Notes: generated from the sequence alone by a model not told the origin. Shown: positions 8,160-18,186, counted from the first letter of the stretch. The stretch is 64,000 bases of DNA from an uncultured Prevotellaceae bacterium (GCA_900318645.1 ONLH01000032.1:1-64000); one strand, 5' to 3'. Made by a program: numbers and translations.

Positions 8160-9341
8160 ATGATGAAACAAAACAGGATATGGAAATGGGCGAGTTTGTT
8201 CATATTGGCCGCTATTGTTGGGTCATGTGGAGTTGATATTCCCAAAGAGAAACAATCGTCTTTTGAAACGATGATTGTCAAGAAGTCCGACCTTGAGGTG
8301 CCGGTGAAGTTCAGTGCCAAGATGAAAGGTCAGGCCGATGTGACCATTATGCCTCAAGTGAGTGGCCAGTTGATGAAGATTTATGTAACCGAGGGTCAGC
8401 AAGTACATAAGGGCCAAACCCTCTTTGCCATTGACTCTCGCAACGCACAGCACGAATTGGAATCGGCAAAAGCCAACCTTCAGGCAGCGAATGCCAATCT
8501 CCAGGCTGCCATCTCACAGGCCAACAGTGCCAAACTTGAATATGAGAGCAACAAGAATCTGTATGACAAGCAGATTGTGAGCAATTATATGCTGGAGAGT
8601 TCCCTGAACTCTTACAAGCAGGCGCAGGCTACTGTGAGTCAGGCGAAAGCATCGGTCACTCAAGCACAGGCCGCAGTGAACCGTGCCAAGGTGAACCTTG
8701 GATTCTGTACGATTACTTCTCCAGTGGCAGGCGTCATTGGCGAGATTACAGTCTATGCCGGTGATCAGGTGACACCGATGACTCAGTTGACCATCGTCAG
8801 CGGCAACCAGAAGATGGAGGCGGAATTCTCGCTTCCCGAGTCTGTCCTCGAGGCAGGAGTGTCGTCGGGCTACACCCAGACTGACAAGGCTAAAAACATA
8901 GCCAACCTGCCCGACGTGAAGTTCGTCATGAAGAATGGTACCGAGTATCCCATCAAGGGACGCATCTCGACCTTTACGGGTGTGGTGAATGCCACAACTG
9001 GTTCGCTGGCATGCAAAGCCACATTCCCTAACCCCGATGGTGTGCTGTACTCTGGTATTCAAGGCACGGTAGTGCTGCCCTATAGCCACCATGATGTGAT
9101 GGTCATTCCCCAGACAGCTGTCGTGCGTCTGCAGGACAAATCCTTGGTCTATAAGGTGCAGGCCGACAGTACTGCTACTGCTGTCACCGTGATGACGATC
9201 GATGCCGGCAACGGTAAGGATGTCATCGTAACCGAGGGACTGAATGTCGGTGAGCGCATTGTGACCGTCGGTGCCAACAACGTGCAGGAAGGACAGCGTG
9301 TCCTGTTCCCGACCGAGGCAAAAGAAACTAAAAAGAAATGA
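8160..9341 (+). CDS. RND efflux periplasmic adaptor, lipoprotein (AcrA/MexA type)
   Basis: Membrane-fusion protein that links the inner-membrane pump (next gene) to the outer-membrane channel. 393 residues. The N-terminus has a lipoprotein signal with lipobox VGSC (Cys near 23), so it is probably anchored in the inner membrane facing the periplasm. Then the lipoyl/biotinyl-like half (VSGQLMKIYVTEGQQVHKGQ, ~68-87), a long alpha-helical hairpin rich in A/Q/N (~100-180), the second lipoyl half (FCTITSPVAGVIGEI) and beta-barrel parts. Two ATGs (8160, 8163) are equally possible. First gene of a five-gene run to 15956. Confidence 0.93.
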   Translation: MMKQNRIWKWASLFILAAIVGSCGVDIPKEKQSSFETMIVKKSDLEVPVKFSAKMKGQADVTIMPQVSGQLMKIYVTEGQQVHKGQTLFAIDSRNAQHELESAKANLQAANANLQAAISQANSAKLEYESNKNLYDKQIVSNYMLESSLNSYKQAQATVSQAKASVTQAQAAVNRAKVNLGFCTITSPVAGVIGEITVYAGDQVTPMTQLTIVSGNQKMEAEFSLPESVLEAGVSSGYTQTDKAKNIANLPDVKFVMKNGTEYPIKGRISTFTGVVNATTGSLACKATFPNPDGVLYSGIQGTVVLPYSHHDVMVIPQTAVVRLQDKSLVYKVQADSTATAVTVMTIDAGNGKDVIVTEGLNVGERIVTVGANNVQEGQRVLFPTEAKETKKK

Positions 9342-9342
9342 A

Positions 9343-9410
9343 GTTGCCAGTCGTCGGTTGGTGCGGATACCGCTGGCAACTGACAACTGAATACTAACAA
9401 CTGAAAATCT
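9343..9410. repeat. REP-like CTGACAA hairpin element, inverted orientation
   Basis: Fills the whole gap between adaptor and pump genes. Arms are built from 7-base units related to CTGACAA/TTGCCAG around a core GTGCGGATACCGC. That core is the reverse complement of the core in copies at 38697, 49633, 50867 and 51740, so this copy is inverted. Confidence 0.7.
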
Positions 9411-12400
9411 ATGAAGAACAACATCTTCATCAACAGATACGTGATGGCATGCGCGATAGCGATTGTCATCACGCTGGTGGGTGTAATCTGCATGGGCACC
9501 CTGCCCATCGAGCAGTACCCGAACATTGCACCGCCCACGGTGCGCGTCTCTACCTCCTATACTGGTGCCGACGCCAACACCATCATGAAGGCGGTGGTAC
9601 AGCCGCTCGAAGAGAACATCAACGGTGTGCCAGGTATGACCTACATCACCAGTTCGGCTTCGGCATCGGGCGATGTCTCAATTCAGGTCTTTTTTGAACA
9701 GGGTACCGACCCTGACCTGGCTGCCGTGAACGTGCAAAACCGCGTCAGCCGCGCTACTGCCTTGCTGCCGTCGGAGGTGACAAAGGTGGGCGTGCAGGTC
9801 ATGAAACAGCAGAGTAACATCCTGCACATCGGCGCCCTGAAGAGCGTGGACGGCAAGTATGACACCGACTTCATCGCCAACTACATCGATATCAACATCA
9901 AGCCCCGACTGATGCGTATCACCGGCGTGGGCGACGTGATATCGCTGGGTAACACCTATGCCCTGCGCATCTGGCTCAAGCCCGATGTGATGGCACAGTA
10001 TGGGTTGGAACCTAACGACGTGTTCGCTGCCATCGGTGGCCAGAGTTTTGTCGCTGCCACGGGTTCGCTGGGCGAGCAGTCCGAGAATGCCTACCAGTAC
10101 TCGATGGAGTACAAAGGCACACTCAAGACCGTCGAGGAGTTCAACGAAATTGTGTTACGCTCCACCGAAGGCGGTCACCTGTTGCACCTGAGCGATGTGG
10201 CCGAGGTCGAGATTGGAGCCGTGAGTTACAACTTCACGTCCAACATCGACGGCCAGCCTGGCACCATCTACATGGTGTTCCAGGCACCTGGTGCCAACGC
10301 TACCGAGGTCAATGCCCGTATTGCTAAGCTTTATGAGGAACTGAAGCCGACAATGCCTGCCGGCCTGGAATTCGAGATTCTGGAAACCAGCGACGACTTC
10401 CTTTTTGCCGCCATCCACAATGTGGTGGAGACGCTCATCATTGCCATCATCCTTGTAATTCTCGTGGTCTATTTCTTCCTGCAGAGTTTCAAGGCGACGG
10501 TCATTCCCTCGCTGTCGATTATCGTTTCGCTGTTGGGAACGTTTGCTATCGTGAAACTGGCAGGTTTCTCGTTGAATATTCTGACGCTATTTGCACTGGT
10601 GCTCGCCATCGGTACGGTCGTCGATGACGCCATTGTGGTGGTCGAGGCGGTCATGGCCAAGATGGAGGGTGGCATCACCGATGCCCGTCGGGCCACTCGT
10701 GAGGCCATGAGCGACGTGTCGATCGCCGTTATCTCATGTACACTGGTGTTTATGGCCGTGTTCATTCCCGTGGCATTCATGCCGGGCACGTCGGGCTCGT
10801 TCTTCACGCAGTTCGGTGTCACGCTGGCCTCGGCCGTGGGTCTGTCTTGTGTATCGGCTCTGACGCTGTGTCCCGCCCTGTGTGCCATCATGCTCCGATA
10901 CTCTGAGGACAAGAGTGAGCGCAAGAACCTGAACTATTACGTTACTAAGGCCTACACTGTCAGCTATAATGCCATTCTCAAGAAATACAAGAAGAGCGTC
11001 AGTGGTTTCATCAAACGCCCGAAATTGGCTTGGGCATTGCTCGCTGTAGCTGCCGTATTGCTGTTCTTCTTCATGCGCGGTCTGCCGTCAGGTCTGGTGC
11101 CGCAGGAGGATCAGGGTGTGTTCTTTGCCGAGGTGCGTGCCCCTGAGGGTTGCACGCTGCATGAGACACAGGAAATTGTCAAGAAAGTGGAGGAGAAGGT
11201 GAAGAAGATTCCCGAACTGGAGAGCTATGCTGTGATCAGTGGTTACGGTATTATGTCTGGACGCTCAAGCAGTTGCTACGCCACGCTTATTATCCGCCTG
11301 AAGAATTGGGATGACCGCCCAGGCATGAATCACAATATCATGCTGGTGTATGGACGATTTGCCATGGATTGCAAGGAAATCAAGAATGCGGTCGTCATCC
11401 CCTTCCAGATGCCTCAGGTGCCGGGCTACGGTTCTAACAACAGCGTGAACCTGGTGCTGCAGGACATGCAGGACCGCTCCATGTCGGATTTCAATGTCGA
11501 TGCGACCAAGTTCCTGGCGAAACTCAACGAACGGCCTGAAATCATGATGGCGATGTCCACCTACTCGGAACGTTTCCCGAAGTATCAGGTCAACATCGAT
11601 GCGACGCAGTGTGACCGCGCAGGAGTTACGCCCGCTGCAGTACTTCGCACGTTGGGCGCCTATTGCGGTGGCTCTTATGTAGGTAATTTCAACCAGTTCG
11701 GTAAGGTGTATCGCATCATGGCCAACGCCGCACCTGAATACCGCCTCGACCCCTCGTCGCTCAATAACATCTTCGTCCGCGTCCAGGGTGGCAAGATGGC
11801 ACCGATTTCAGAGTTTGTAACTTTGAAGGAAATCATTGGTTCGGCATCGGTTGATCACTTCAACCTGTACCAGAGCATCACTTGCGCTGTGATGAGCGCC
11901 AGCGGTTTCTCGGAGGGCGATGCCCACAAGGCGATTGCCGAAGTGTTCAAACAGGAGATGCCTAACGGATACAGCTATGAGTACGGTGGCATGTCGCGTG
12001 AGGTAGAGGAGGCTGCAGGCTCAAATGCCACGGCTCTGATCTATGTCATCTGCGTCATTCTCATCTACCTTATCTTGGCTTCTCTCTATAACTCGTGGTT
12101 TACACCGTGGGCTGTGCTTCTCAGTGTGCCTTTCGGACTGATGGGTTCGTTTGGCGTAATCTGGTTGGTTTCGCTGCTCCACTTGCCGGGCATGGAGAAT
12201 AACATCTATCTGCAGACGGGTGTCATCATGCTCATCGGTCTGCTGGCTAAGACAGCCATCCTGATTACCGAGTTTGCCGCTGAACGACGCGCCCAGGGCC
12301 TGAGCATCCGCGATGCGGCCTTTGCCGCCTGTGAGGAGCGACTGCGTCCCATCTTGATGACCGTTATCACGATGATTGCGGGTATGATTCCTCTCATCAT

Positions 12401-12575
12401 TGCTGGTGGCGCTGGTGCCAACGGTAACCGTGTGTTAGCCCTCGGCGTTACTGCCGGTATGGCTGTTGGTACACTTGCTCTTCTCTATGTGGTGCCTGTG
12501 TTCTTCATGGTCTTCCAGCGGTTGCATGAGAAATTCCAAGGCGCTACCGTTGAGGAGGCGATAAGTGAGAAATGA
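9411..12575 (+). CDS. RND efflux pump, HAE1 family (AcrB/MexB type)
   Basis: Inner-membrane proton/drug antiporter of 1054 residues, full length for the HAE1 group. N-terminal TM1 followed by LPIEQYPNIAPPTV, which is diagnostic. TM4 has GTVVDDAIVVVEAV with the paired Asp residues of the proton relay; TM10 has GLLAKTAILITEFA with the relay Lys. Two large periplasmic loops lie after TM1 and after TM7. It is probably co-transcribed with the adaptor and outer-membrane channel. Likely substrates (drugs, bile salts) cannot be read from sequence. Confidence 0.96.
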   Translation: MKNNIFINRYVMACAIAIVITLVGVICMGTLPIEQYPNIAPPTVRVSTSYTGADANTIMKAVVQPLEENINGVPGMTYITSSASASGDVSIQVFFEQGTDPDLAAVNVQNRVSRATALLPSEVTKVGVQVMKQQSNILHIGALKSVDGKYDTDFIANYIDINIKPRLMRITGVGDVISLGNTYALRIWLKPDVMAQYGLEPNDVFAAIGGQSFVAATGSLGEQSENAYQYSMEYKGTLKTVEEFNEIVLRSTEGGHLLHLSDVAEVEIGAVSYNFTSNIDGQPGTIYMVFQAPGANATEVNARIAKLYEELKPTMPAGLEFEILETSDDFLFAAIHNVVETLIIAIILVILVVYFFLQSFKATVIPSLSIIVSLLGTFAIVKLAGFSLNILTLFALVLAIGTVVDDAIVVVEAVMAKMEGGITDARRATREAMSDVSIAVISCTLVFMAVFIPVAFMPGTSGSFFTQFGVTLASAVGLSCVSALTLCPALCAIMLRYSEDKSERKNLNYYVTKAYTVSYNAILKKYKKSVSGFIKRPKLAWALLAVAAVLLFFFMRGLPSGLVPQEDQGVFFAEVRAPEGCTLHETQEIVKKVEEKVKKIPELESYAVISGYGIMSGRSSSCYATLIIRLKNWDDRPGMNHNIMLVYGRFAMDCKEIKNAVVIPFQMPQVPGYGSNNSVNLVLQDMQDRSMSDFNVDATKFLAKLNERPEIMMAMSTYSERFPKYQVNIDATQCDRAGVTPAAVLRTLGAYCGGSYVGNFNQFGKVYRIMANAAPEYRLDPSSLNNIFVRVQGGKMAPISEFVTLKEIIGSASVDHFNLYQSITCAVMSASGFSEGDAHKAIAEVFKQEMPNGYSYEYGGMSREVEEAAGSNATALIYVICVILIYLILASLYNSWFTPWAVLLSVPFGLMGSFGVIWLVSLLHLPGMENNIYLQTGVIMLIGLLAKTAILITEFAAERRAQGLSIRDAAFAACEERLRPILMTVITMIAGMIPLIIAGGAGANGNRVLALGVTAGMAVGTLALLYVVPVFFMVFQRLHEKFQGATVEEAISEK

Positions 12576-12579
12576 CAAT

Positions 12580-12633
12580 ATTTTGACTTTAATGACCTTA
12601 AGGACCCCAAAGCCCTTAATGACATTAAAAAAC
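12580..12633. repeat. Six degenerate 9-bp tandem units (TTAAKGACC type)
   Basis: In the pump/channel gap the sequence parses into six 9-base units: ATTTTGACT, TTAATGACC, TTAAGGACC, CCAAAGCCC, TTAATGACA, TTAAAAAAC. The same unit family forms a six-unit array at 39639-39692. Confidence 0.75.
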
Positions 12634-12646
12634 TGAATAACTGACA

Positions 12647-14032
12647 ATGAAGAAATCATTCTATATTATACTCATCAGTGTGGTGGCATTGTCCCTTGGT
12701 GGCTGTGACACGATTAAGAGTTTACACAGTAAGTATCAATCCCAAGCGACGGTACCTGCCGACGTGTTCGGCTTGGGGCCAGGCGTGTCGCATGACAGCA
12801 CGTCAATAGCAGACATATCGTGGCGTGAGTTCTTCACCGACCCCCTGCTGCAACGCCTCATCGACACGGCTCTCGTACGCAATACCGACATCAACTCGGC
12901 GCGCATTGCCATACAGCAATCCGAGGCTTCGCTTGCTGCTGCCAAACAGGCCTTCTTCCCGTCGGTGGTTTTGGCGCCATCGGGGTCGGTCGGATCATTT
13001 GGAGGCAGTGCAGCATCCTGGACCTATAACCTGCCGTTGCAAGTCAACTGGGATATTGATGCATTCGGCTCCATCAAGAGTAAAAAGCGTAAGTCCGAAG
13101 CGGTACTCAAGCAGGCCCAGATTGCTGAGCAGGTCGTCCGTGCTAATATTATCTCGGCGGTGGCTCAGCAGTATAGTACCTTGGTTCTGTTGGACCAGCA
13201 ACTGGAAATCCTCATATCAACCGACAGCTTGTGGAATATCTCGCTTGAGACCCAAAAAATCCTTTGGGAGAACGGCAAGTCCTATTCCACCGCAGTCAAC
13301 CAGATGGAAGCCTCCTACCTGAACGTGAAGACGTCGATTGTGGATACCCGACGCAATATACGTCAAGTCGAGAATGCCCTCTGTTGCCTGCTGGCCATCA
13401 CGCCGCAACACATCGAGCGCAGCCGCTTCGGGAGTTTTTCCTTGCCCAGGAAGTTTGATACTGGTGTGCCCGCATTGCTGCTGCAGAACCGTCCTGACGT
13501 CAAGTTGGCCGATCTAGCTATGGAAGAAGCATTCTATAACACCCAGACCGCCCGTGCCGCTTTCTTCCCCTCCATCAGCCTGCAGGGCGTGGCAGGGTGG
13601 ACCAATAGCGCTGGATCGATGGTTGTCAATCCCGGTAAGATACTGCTCAATGCCGTGGCATCGCTCGCACAGCCCATCTATGCGCAGGGCAAACTGAAGG
13701 CCAACCTGAAAATCAGCCAACTGACCCAGGAGGACCTGATGAACCAGTATGTACAGACGGTGATCGATGCCGGCAGCGAGGTGAACGAAGCGTTAGCCGA
13801 TTGCCATGCGGCTGTGGAGAAGCATGGCTACTATCATCGCCAGGTTGAGGTGTTGAAGCTTGCCTATGTTGGCACCCATGAACTTATGGACAACGGCAAG
13901 GCGAGCTATCTGGAAGTGCTCACTGCCCAGGAATCGCTCCTGAATGCACAGCTCAACGAGGCTGTGAACATGTATAACGGGGCCATGGGCATCATCGCCC
14001 TGTACATCGCTCTGGGTGGCGCTACACGATAA
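12647..14032 (+). CDS. Outer-membrane efflux channel lipoprotein (TolC/OprM, NodT family)
   Basis: Outer-membrane exit duct for the RND pump, 461 residues. The signal peptide ends in lipobox LGGC (Cys at ~20). Two outer-membrane-efflux repeats can be seen: first around DISWREFFTDPLLQRLIDTALVRN to QLEILISTDSLW, second from VPALLLQNRPDVKLADLAM, whose LLxxRPD is a hallmark of OprM-type proteins, to SYLEVLTAQESLLNAQ. It starts 71 bases after the pump stop codon; the gap is filled mainly by the 9-bp tandem repeat. Confidence 0.95.
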   Translation: MKKSFYIILISVVALSLGGCDTIKSLHSKYQSQATVPADVFGLGPGVSHDSTSIADISWREFFTDPLLQRLIDTALVRNTDINSARIAIQQSEASLAAAKQAFFPSVVLAPSGSVGSFGGSAASWTYNLPLQVNWDIDAFGSIKSKKRKSEAVLKQAQIAEQVVRANIISAVAQQYSTLVLLDQQLEILISTDSLWNISLETQKILWENGKSYSTAVNQMEASYLNVKTSIVDTRRNIRQVENALCCLLAITPQHIERSRFGSFSLPRKFDTGVPALLLQNRPDVKLADLAMEEAFYNTQTARAAFFPSISLQGVAGWTNSAGSMVVNPGKILLNAVASLAQPIYAQGKLKANLKISQLTQEDLMNQYVQTVIDAGSEVNEALADCHAAVEKHGYYHRQVEVLKLAYVGTHELMDNGKASYLEVLTAQESLLNAQLNEAVNMYNGAMGIIALYIALGGATR

Positions 14033-14048
14033 ATAAAATAGTTTTGAT

Positions 14049-15071
14049 ATGAGAAATTTTCTTTTTTATTTTCTAGCAGCATGCGCCATGTTGTTGCTCT
14101 CGTCCTGTGAGCACCACGAGCCAGTCAACCCCATTAAGCCGGTTGACGAGCGCACAGTGCTGGTGTTGACCCATGACGGCTATATCTTTGACCAGTACGG
14201 TGAGCTGGTAGCGCAATTGCCGAACTGCCAGTTTGCCGCCGAAATCATTTCTGATGGTGAAGACTATTTTGCGTCGGGTACCCATAGCAAGGGTCGCGTG
14301 GGTTATTGGAAAAACGGCAAGTGGAACACCCTGCATGTCGATTTCATCGATGATGTGGACCACTGGACCTACGGCATTGGTAAATGGGATTATTATATCT
14401 ATTTGCTTGATATTCCCAATGTGCTGAAAAACAGCGGTATCTTCCCACTTGAGGATTGCCATGACTTCATCCCCGCCAGTCATGCACTCGCTGTGAGTGA
14501 AGGCAAGTGCTATGTAATCGGTTATGGCTTTGGTGACAATAATGCTGATGGTCACTACTTGCCGGTGCTGTACACCAATTACAAGAAAGAGTTCCTGCCC
14601 ATGCCCGGGGCTGCCATAACGGGCGAGTGCCGTGCCATCTATGCCTATGACCGTGACCACACCATCATCGGCGGCATCATTGATGGTTTGCCTGCGGTCT
14701 GGGTCGACAAGGAATATGAGATTTATCCTGTCAGCTGTCCTAGGGAATTGTCAGGTAACGAGTACTTGATCGGAAGCGTGGAGTCGGTGGCAAAGTGCAA
14801 CGACCACATCTATGCGGCAGGCTTTGAATATGATTACGACAAAACATCTTTAGCCACCCTGTGGACCGATGGTGTCCCTGAACATTTTCTGTCGGGATGG
14901 GAATGCACCAGTTCACAGTCCGTCGAAGTCCTCTCCTATGGCGATGATGTGTATTTGCTCACCAAGGAGTATAACAACGAGACAGATAGGTCACGGACTC
15001 ATCTGTGGATGAATGGCAGGCTCATCAGGACCTATGAAGATATCTCTCCATCAGGATTTACGATACTTTAA
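14049..15071 (+). CDS. Lipoprotein of unknown function, beta-propeller-like repeats
   Basis: 340 residues; signal peptide with lipobox LSSC (Cys at 20). The body repeats short blocks of the kind YWKNGKW..., LYTNYKKEF, VWVDKEYEIYP, LWTDGVPEHF and LWMNGRLIRTY, spaced by ~50-60 residues, as in bladed WD/kelch-like or 'hypothetical extracellular' proteins. No catalytic motif was recognised. It starts 16 bases after the efflux channel and is followed by the phospholipase, so it is probably translated with the pump operon. Function unknown. Confidence 0.8.
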   Translation: MRNFLFYFLAACAMLLLSSCEHHEPVNPIKPVDERTVLVLTHDGYIFDQYGELVAQLPNCQFAAEIISDGEDYFASGTHSKGRVGYWKNGKWNTLHVDFIDDVDHWTYGIGKWDYYIYLLDIPNVLKNSGIFPLEDCHDFIPASHALAVSEGKCYVIGYGFGDNNADGHYLPVLYTNYKKEFLPMPGAAITGECRAIYAYDRDHTIIGGIIDGLPAVWVDKEYEIYPVSCPRELSGNEYLIGSVESVAKCNDHIYAAGFEYDYDKTSLATLWTDGVPEHFLSGWECTSSQSVEVLSYGDDVYLLTKEYNNETDRSRTHLWMNGRLIRTYEDISPSGFTIL

Positions 15072-15119
15072 CGAGAACAAATAGAAACAATAAAATATGA
15101 AGATTTCAAAATTGAAATT

Positions 15120-15956
15120 ATGAAGTACACGAGAGCATTATATTTGGTGATGATGGCATTGGTCGGTTTGCCATTAATGGCTCAGATCACCACCAAGCAG
15201 GAGGTATTGAATGCCGACAGCATTATCAATGACTTTGACAGCCGACCGGCCTTTGGTATCTACAAGGACACTTACTTTGTCGGTGGTACGGCACTCAACA
15301 CCAAGCCCACCGAGTTTAACAGCGACGTGAAGTTCCAAATCAGTTTCCGCCACAGGCTCACCAAGTCTATTTTGCCCTTCCACAGCCACCTGTTTCTGCA
15401 ATACTCACAGAAGGCGATATGGAACGTGTTTGAGGAGTCGTTGCCCTTCCATGATCTGAACTTCAATCCCGGCATCGGTGTTCAGAATCTGGTTGTGCAT
15501 AACGGTAAACTTGTGGGAAATGCCACGATCATGCTTGAACATGAGTCCAACGGTCGTGACGGTGAGGCCTCCCGCAGCTGGAACAAGGTCACGTTCGGCT
15601 ATGCTGCAGTGATTGACCCTCGACTGGAGGTGTATGGCAAGACTTGGATTCCCATCATCGACGGGCAACAGAACAAGGATATCCTCAAGTATTGCGGTAT
15701 CTTTCAAACTGGTGCACAGTTTATCTCTTCAAACAGGCGTTGGGTGGCTGATGTCACCTTTGTGAAACGTCAGGGATGGAATCTCAACTTCAACACGATC
15801 CTGAATGTGGGATTCCGCTTCAGCAAGAGGGACAACCAATACTTGATGCTGCATTTCTATGACGGCTACGGCGAGAACCTGCTGGACTACAACAAGTATC
15901 ACTGCCGCCTGCGCATCGGCATTTTGATCCGTCCCAATTTCTTCAGTGACTTCTAA
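15120..15956 (+). CDS. pldA: Outer-membrane phospholipase A (OMPLA)
   Basis: Beta-barrel phospholipase of the outer membrane that removes mislocalised phospholipids from the outer leaflet. 278 residues with a signal peptide (cleavage after ...PLMAQ). The active-site block HESNGRDGEASRSWNKV corresponds to OMPLA: His141, Ser143 and Asn155 stand close to E. coli His142, Ser144, Asn156. YSQKAIWN and FNPGIG are also family marks. The C-terminus ends in Phe as in barrel proteins. Last gene of the pump-led run; terminator at 15983. Confidence 0.9.
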   Translation: MKYTRALYLVMMALVGLPLMAQITTKQEVLNADSIINDFDSRPAFGIYKDTYFVGGTALNTKPTEFNSDVKFQISFRHRLTKSILPFHSHLFLQYSQKAIWNVFEESLPFHDLNFNPGIGVQNLVVHNGKLVGNATIMLEHESNGRDGEASRSWNKVTFGYAAVIDPRLEVYGKTWIPIIDGQQNKDILKYCGIFQTGAQFISSNRRWVADVTFVKRQGWNLNFNTILNVGFRFSKRDNQYLMLHFYDGYGENLLDYNKYHCRLRIGILIRPNFFSDF

Positions 15957-15982
15957 AGGCCATTCAGGCCAACACTTTATTC

Positions 15983-16012
15983 ATGCAGGGAACCTTTGAG
16001 GGCTCCCTGCAT
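15983..16012. terminator. Terminator between convergent phospholipase genes
   Basis: Stem ATGCAGGGA (15983-15991) with TCCCTGCAT (16004-16012), then TTTATTATT. It lies 26 bases after pldA and may also act for the minus-strand patatin gene. Confidence 0.75.
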
Positions 16013-16101
16013 TTATTATTCTTCCAAATCTGGTTCAAGATGTGTCAAAGTATTGCAAGCCACTGGCTCGTAAGAAACGCCAGTTGCTCTCCGGTCAAGG
16101 C

Positions 16102-18132
16102 CTAGAACTCGAAGCCGAGGTTGATGTAAAGGGAGACTTGCTTGGTGATGTTGCTCCAGCTCAGCGAACCACCCAAGGGGCCAACGATGCTGTTGTAGGC
16201 GTAGCCGAGTTGGGCGCCCCAGATGGGTTTGCCATCAAAGATGTTTTCTAATTTGTTGTTCTGTTCAGCGACGTGTCCCTTGACCATGATGTAGTGTTCC
16301 TTGAACAGGCGCTGTTGCAGCCTGAAACCCGCAACGAGCACATTCTTGTCCATGATATGGCAGTGTCCAAAGCCTGAGAATGGCAGTTGCTGGTCGTAAT
16401 AGATGCCGCCGCGGTTACCACCCATCATATTCATGGCAGGAGAAGGAATGTCTTTGCCAAACAGCATACTGCCATAGATCGTCGGCTGCAAATGGGTCGT
16501 CGAGGTCAACGGCATGGTCGCGCGCCAACGGAGGCTCACCTCGCTGAATCCGGCATGGCCTTTCCACTGGGCGAAGTTGTCGGTGTAGTAAGCATACCGT
16601 GCCTCGGCACGCATACCCGTGTGGGTGAAGTACCAGTGGTCCTCACTGTTGTACTGGGCGCTAGCATGGTAGTTAAAGAAGTACTCGTAGGGCTTGAAAT
16701 AGCTGATACTGTATGGATTGGCCAGATAATCATAGTGATGGTAGTGTTCCCAGGCAATACCCAGGTCAACATTGAAATTGAGCGCGTCAAATGAGAGTAG
16801 GGTAGCATTGGCCTTCTGATAGATGAACTTCAGGTTATCTGATCGATGCTTCCCCTGGTAGATGTCGATGTCTTCGTGCCAGATTTCATAGGATAAACCG
16901 ATCTTGCGGTGTGGCTTGGGTATCATGTTCCATGCCAGTCGGGCCATTGTTCGTTTACCCAAACGGAGCGTGAGGTCCAGCGTCTTATTGAGTTTGTTGC
17001 CGAAGTAATAGGTAGCGCCAACTTGGGCGGCCACCAGTTCCTCGTTGTCATAGCGCAGGCCGATGCTCGCCTTGATGGAGTTCTTGGCGTTTTCCTCGTT
17101 CACGAGTTTGCCGGCCTGGGTGTTATCGATGTCGCTCAGTCTGATGATGCTATATTCAGGCTTGTAATCATCAGGCACACCGACCATTCTCTTGAGCATC
17201 ATGATGGAGTCCATCTTTTCCCTTGTAGCTTCCTCACCGCGCTTGATCAGTTCCTTGATGGCTGAGTTGTAGAAGTGGGCTGCTGAATAGCCTCTCACGG
17301 GTACACGGATGATGAGGTCGCAATACTTGTCATTCTCATCGCTGCGGTTGTGGATGTCTGCTCCTACCGAACGCTCAAGGATATCTGACGTGGAGTAGTA
17401 TTTATCGTTCAATCCCAGGTCGGTCCTGATGCCGATGACGATGTCAGCCCCCATCTTGCGTGCCAAGTCGGCGGGGAAGTTGTTCTTGGTGCCACCGTCA
17501 ACTAGGATATATGGGTCCATTCTCACGGGCGCAAAGACACCGGGCACGGCCATACTGGCACGGATGGATCTGGCGAGCGAGCCATGGTCGAGTACCACCT
17601 CGCTGTCGGTAACCAAGTCGGTAGCAATGCAGCCGAAGGGGCGGGGCAGCTTTTTGAAATCGATATCCTCGGGTTGGCGCAGGTAGTGCCGCAGGGTCTT
17701 CTCGACATTGATACCGCGGATGAAACCACCGGCCAGCGAGTCCTGGCTTTTGTCCAAAAACAGGCGGTAGTCAAACAGGTAGATATTCTGTTTCTCACGC
17801 TCGTCAAGCGCCTGGTTTCTCATCGACAGGCGGTCGCGCAGGATATCGCCCCAGTCCATGCTGTTGACGATGTCCTCAATGTCTTGGGCATCGTAACCCA
17901 CGGCATACATGCCGCCGATGATGCTGCCCATCGACGTGCCGGTGACCATGTCGATAGGGATGCCGGCCTCTTCCAGCACCTTGAGGGCGCCGATGTGTAT
18001 GGTACCCATGGCACCGCCGCCACACAGGACAACGGCCACTTTTTTACGTTCTTTCTTTTCAGATTCAACGGGTTGGGCAATCATACTGATTGCCGTAATC
18101 AGGAGCAATAAATAGGTTGTGAGTCGTTTCAT
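16102..18132 (-). CDS. Patatin-like phospholipase with C-terminal outer-membrane barrel
   Basis: Secreted lipase joined to a BamA/Omp85-like barrel, 676 residues. After a signal peptide (LLLITAISMIAQ), the patatin domain has the oxyanion loop CGGGAMG, the nucleophile elbow GTSMGS (Ser67) and the Asp in DGGTKNNFP. From about residue 350 the sequence becomes alternating, aromatic-rich beta strands and ends LYINLGFEF, a barrel C-terminus. This is the PlpD-like type VD architecture. Start: ATG 18132 is preferred over 18141 because the -7 element at 18157-18150 leaves almost no leader for the latter. Convergent with pldA. Confidence 0.9.
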   Translation of the reverse strand: MKRLTTYLLLLITAISMIAQPVESEKKERKKVAVVLCGGGAMGTIHIGALKVLEEAGIPIDMVTGTSMGSIIGGMYAVGYDAQDIEDIVNSMDWGDILRDRLSMRNQALDEREKQNIYLFDYRLFLDKSQDSLAGGFIRGINVEKTLRHYLRQPEDIDFKKLPRPFGCIATDLVTDSEVVLDHGSLARSIRASMAVPGVFAPVRMDPYILVDGGTKNNFPADLARKMGADIVIGIRTDLGLNDKYYSTSDILERSVGADIHNRSDENDKYCDLIIRVPVRGYSAAHFYNSAIKELIKRGEEATREKMDSIMMLKRMVGVPDDYKPEYSIIRLSDIDNTQAGKLVNEENAKNSIKASIGLRYDNEELVAAQVGATYYFGNKLNKTLDLTLRLGKRTMARLAWNMIPKPHRKIGLSYEIWHEDIDIYQGKHRSDNLKFIYQKANATLLSFDALNFNVDLGIAWEHYHHYDYLANPYSISYFKPYEYFFNYHASAQYNSEDHWYFTHTGMRAEARYAYYTDNFAQWKGHAGFSEVSLRWRATMPLTSTTHLQPTIYGSMLFGKDIPSPAMNMMGGNRGGIYYDQQLPFSGFGHCHIMDKNVLVAGFRLQQRLFKEHYIMVKGHVAEQNNKLENIFDGKPIWGAQLGYAYNSIVGPLGGSLSWSNITKQVSLYINLGFEF

Positions 18133-18149
18133 TTGGAACATTTTTTTTG

Positions 18150-18157
18150 CAAAGATA
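18150..18157 (-). promoter_or_regulatory. Promoter (-7) of the patatin gene
   Basis: Minus-strand TATCTTTG fits TAnnTTTG; divergent from the rfbB element 22 bases away. Confidence 0.6.
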
Positions 18158-18178
18158 CTATTTTTTGATAATTATTGT

Positions 18179-18186
18179 TACCTTTG
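18179..18186 (+). promoter_or_regulatory. rfbB promoter (-7)
   Basis: TACCTTTG, 29 bases upstream of ATG 18215; it supports that start against the upstream in-frame codon at 18119. Confidence 0.6.
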
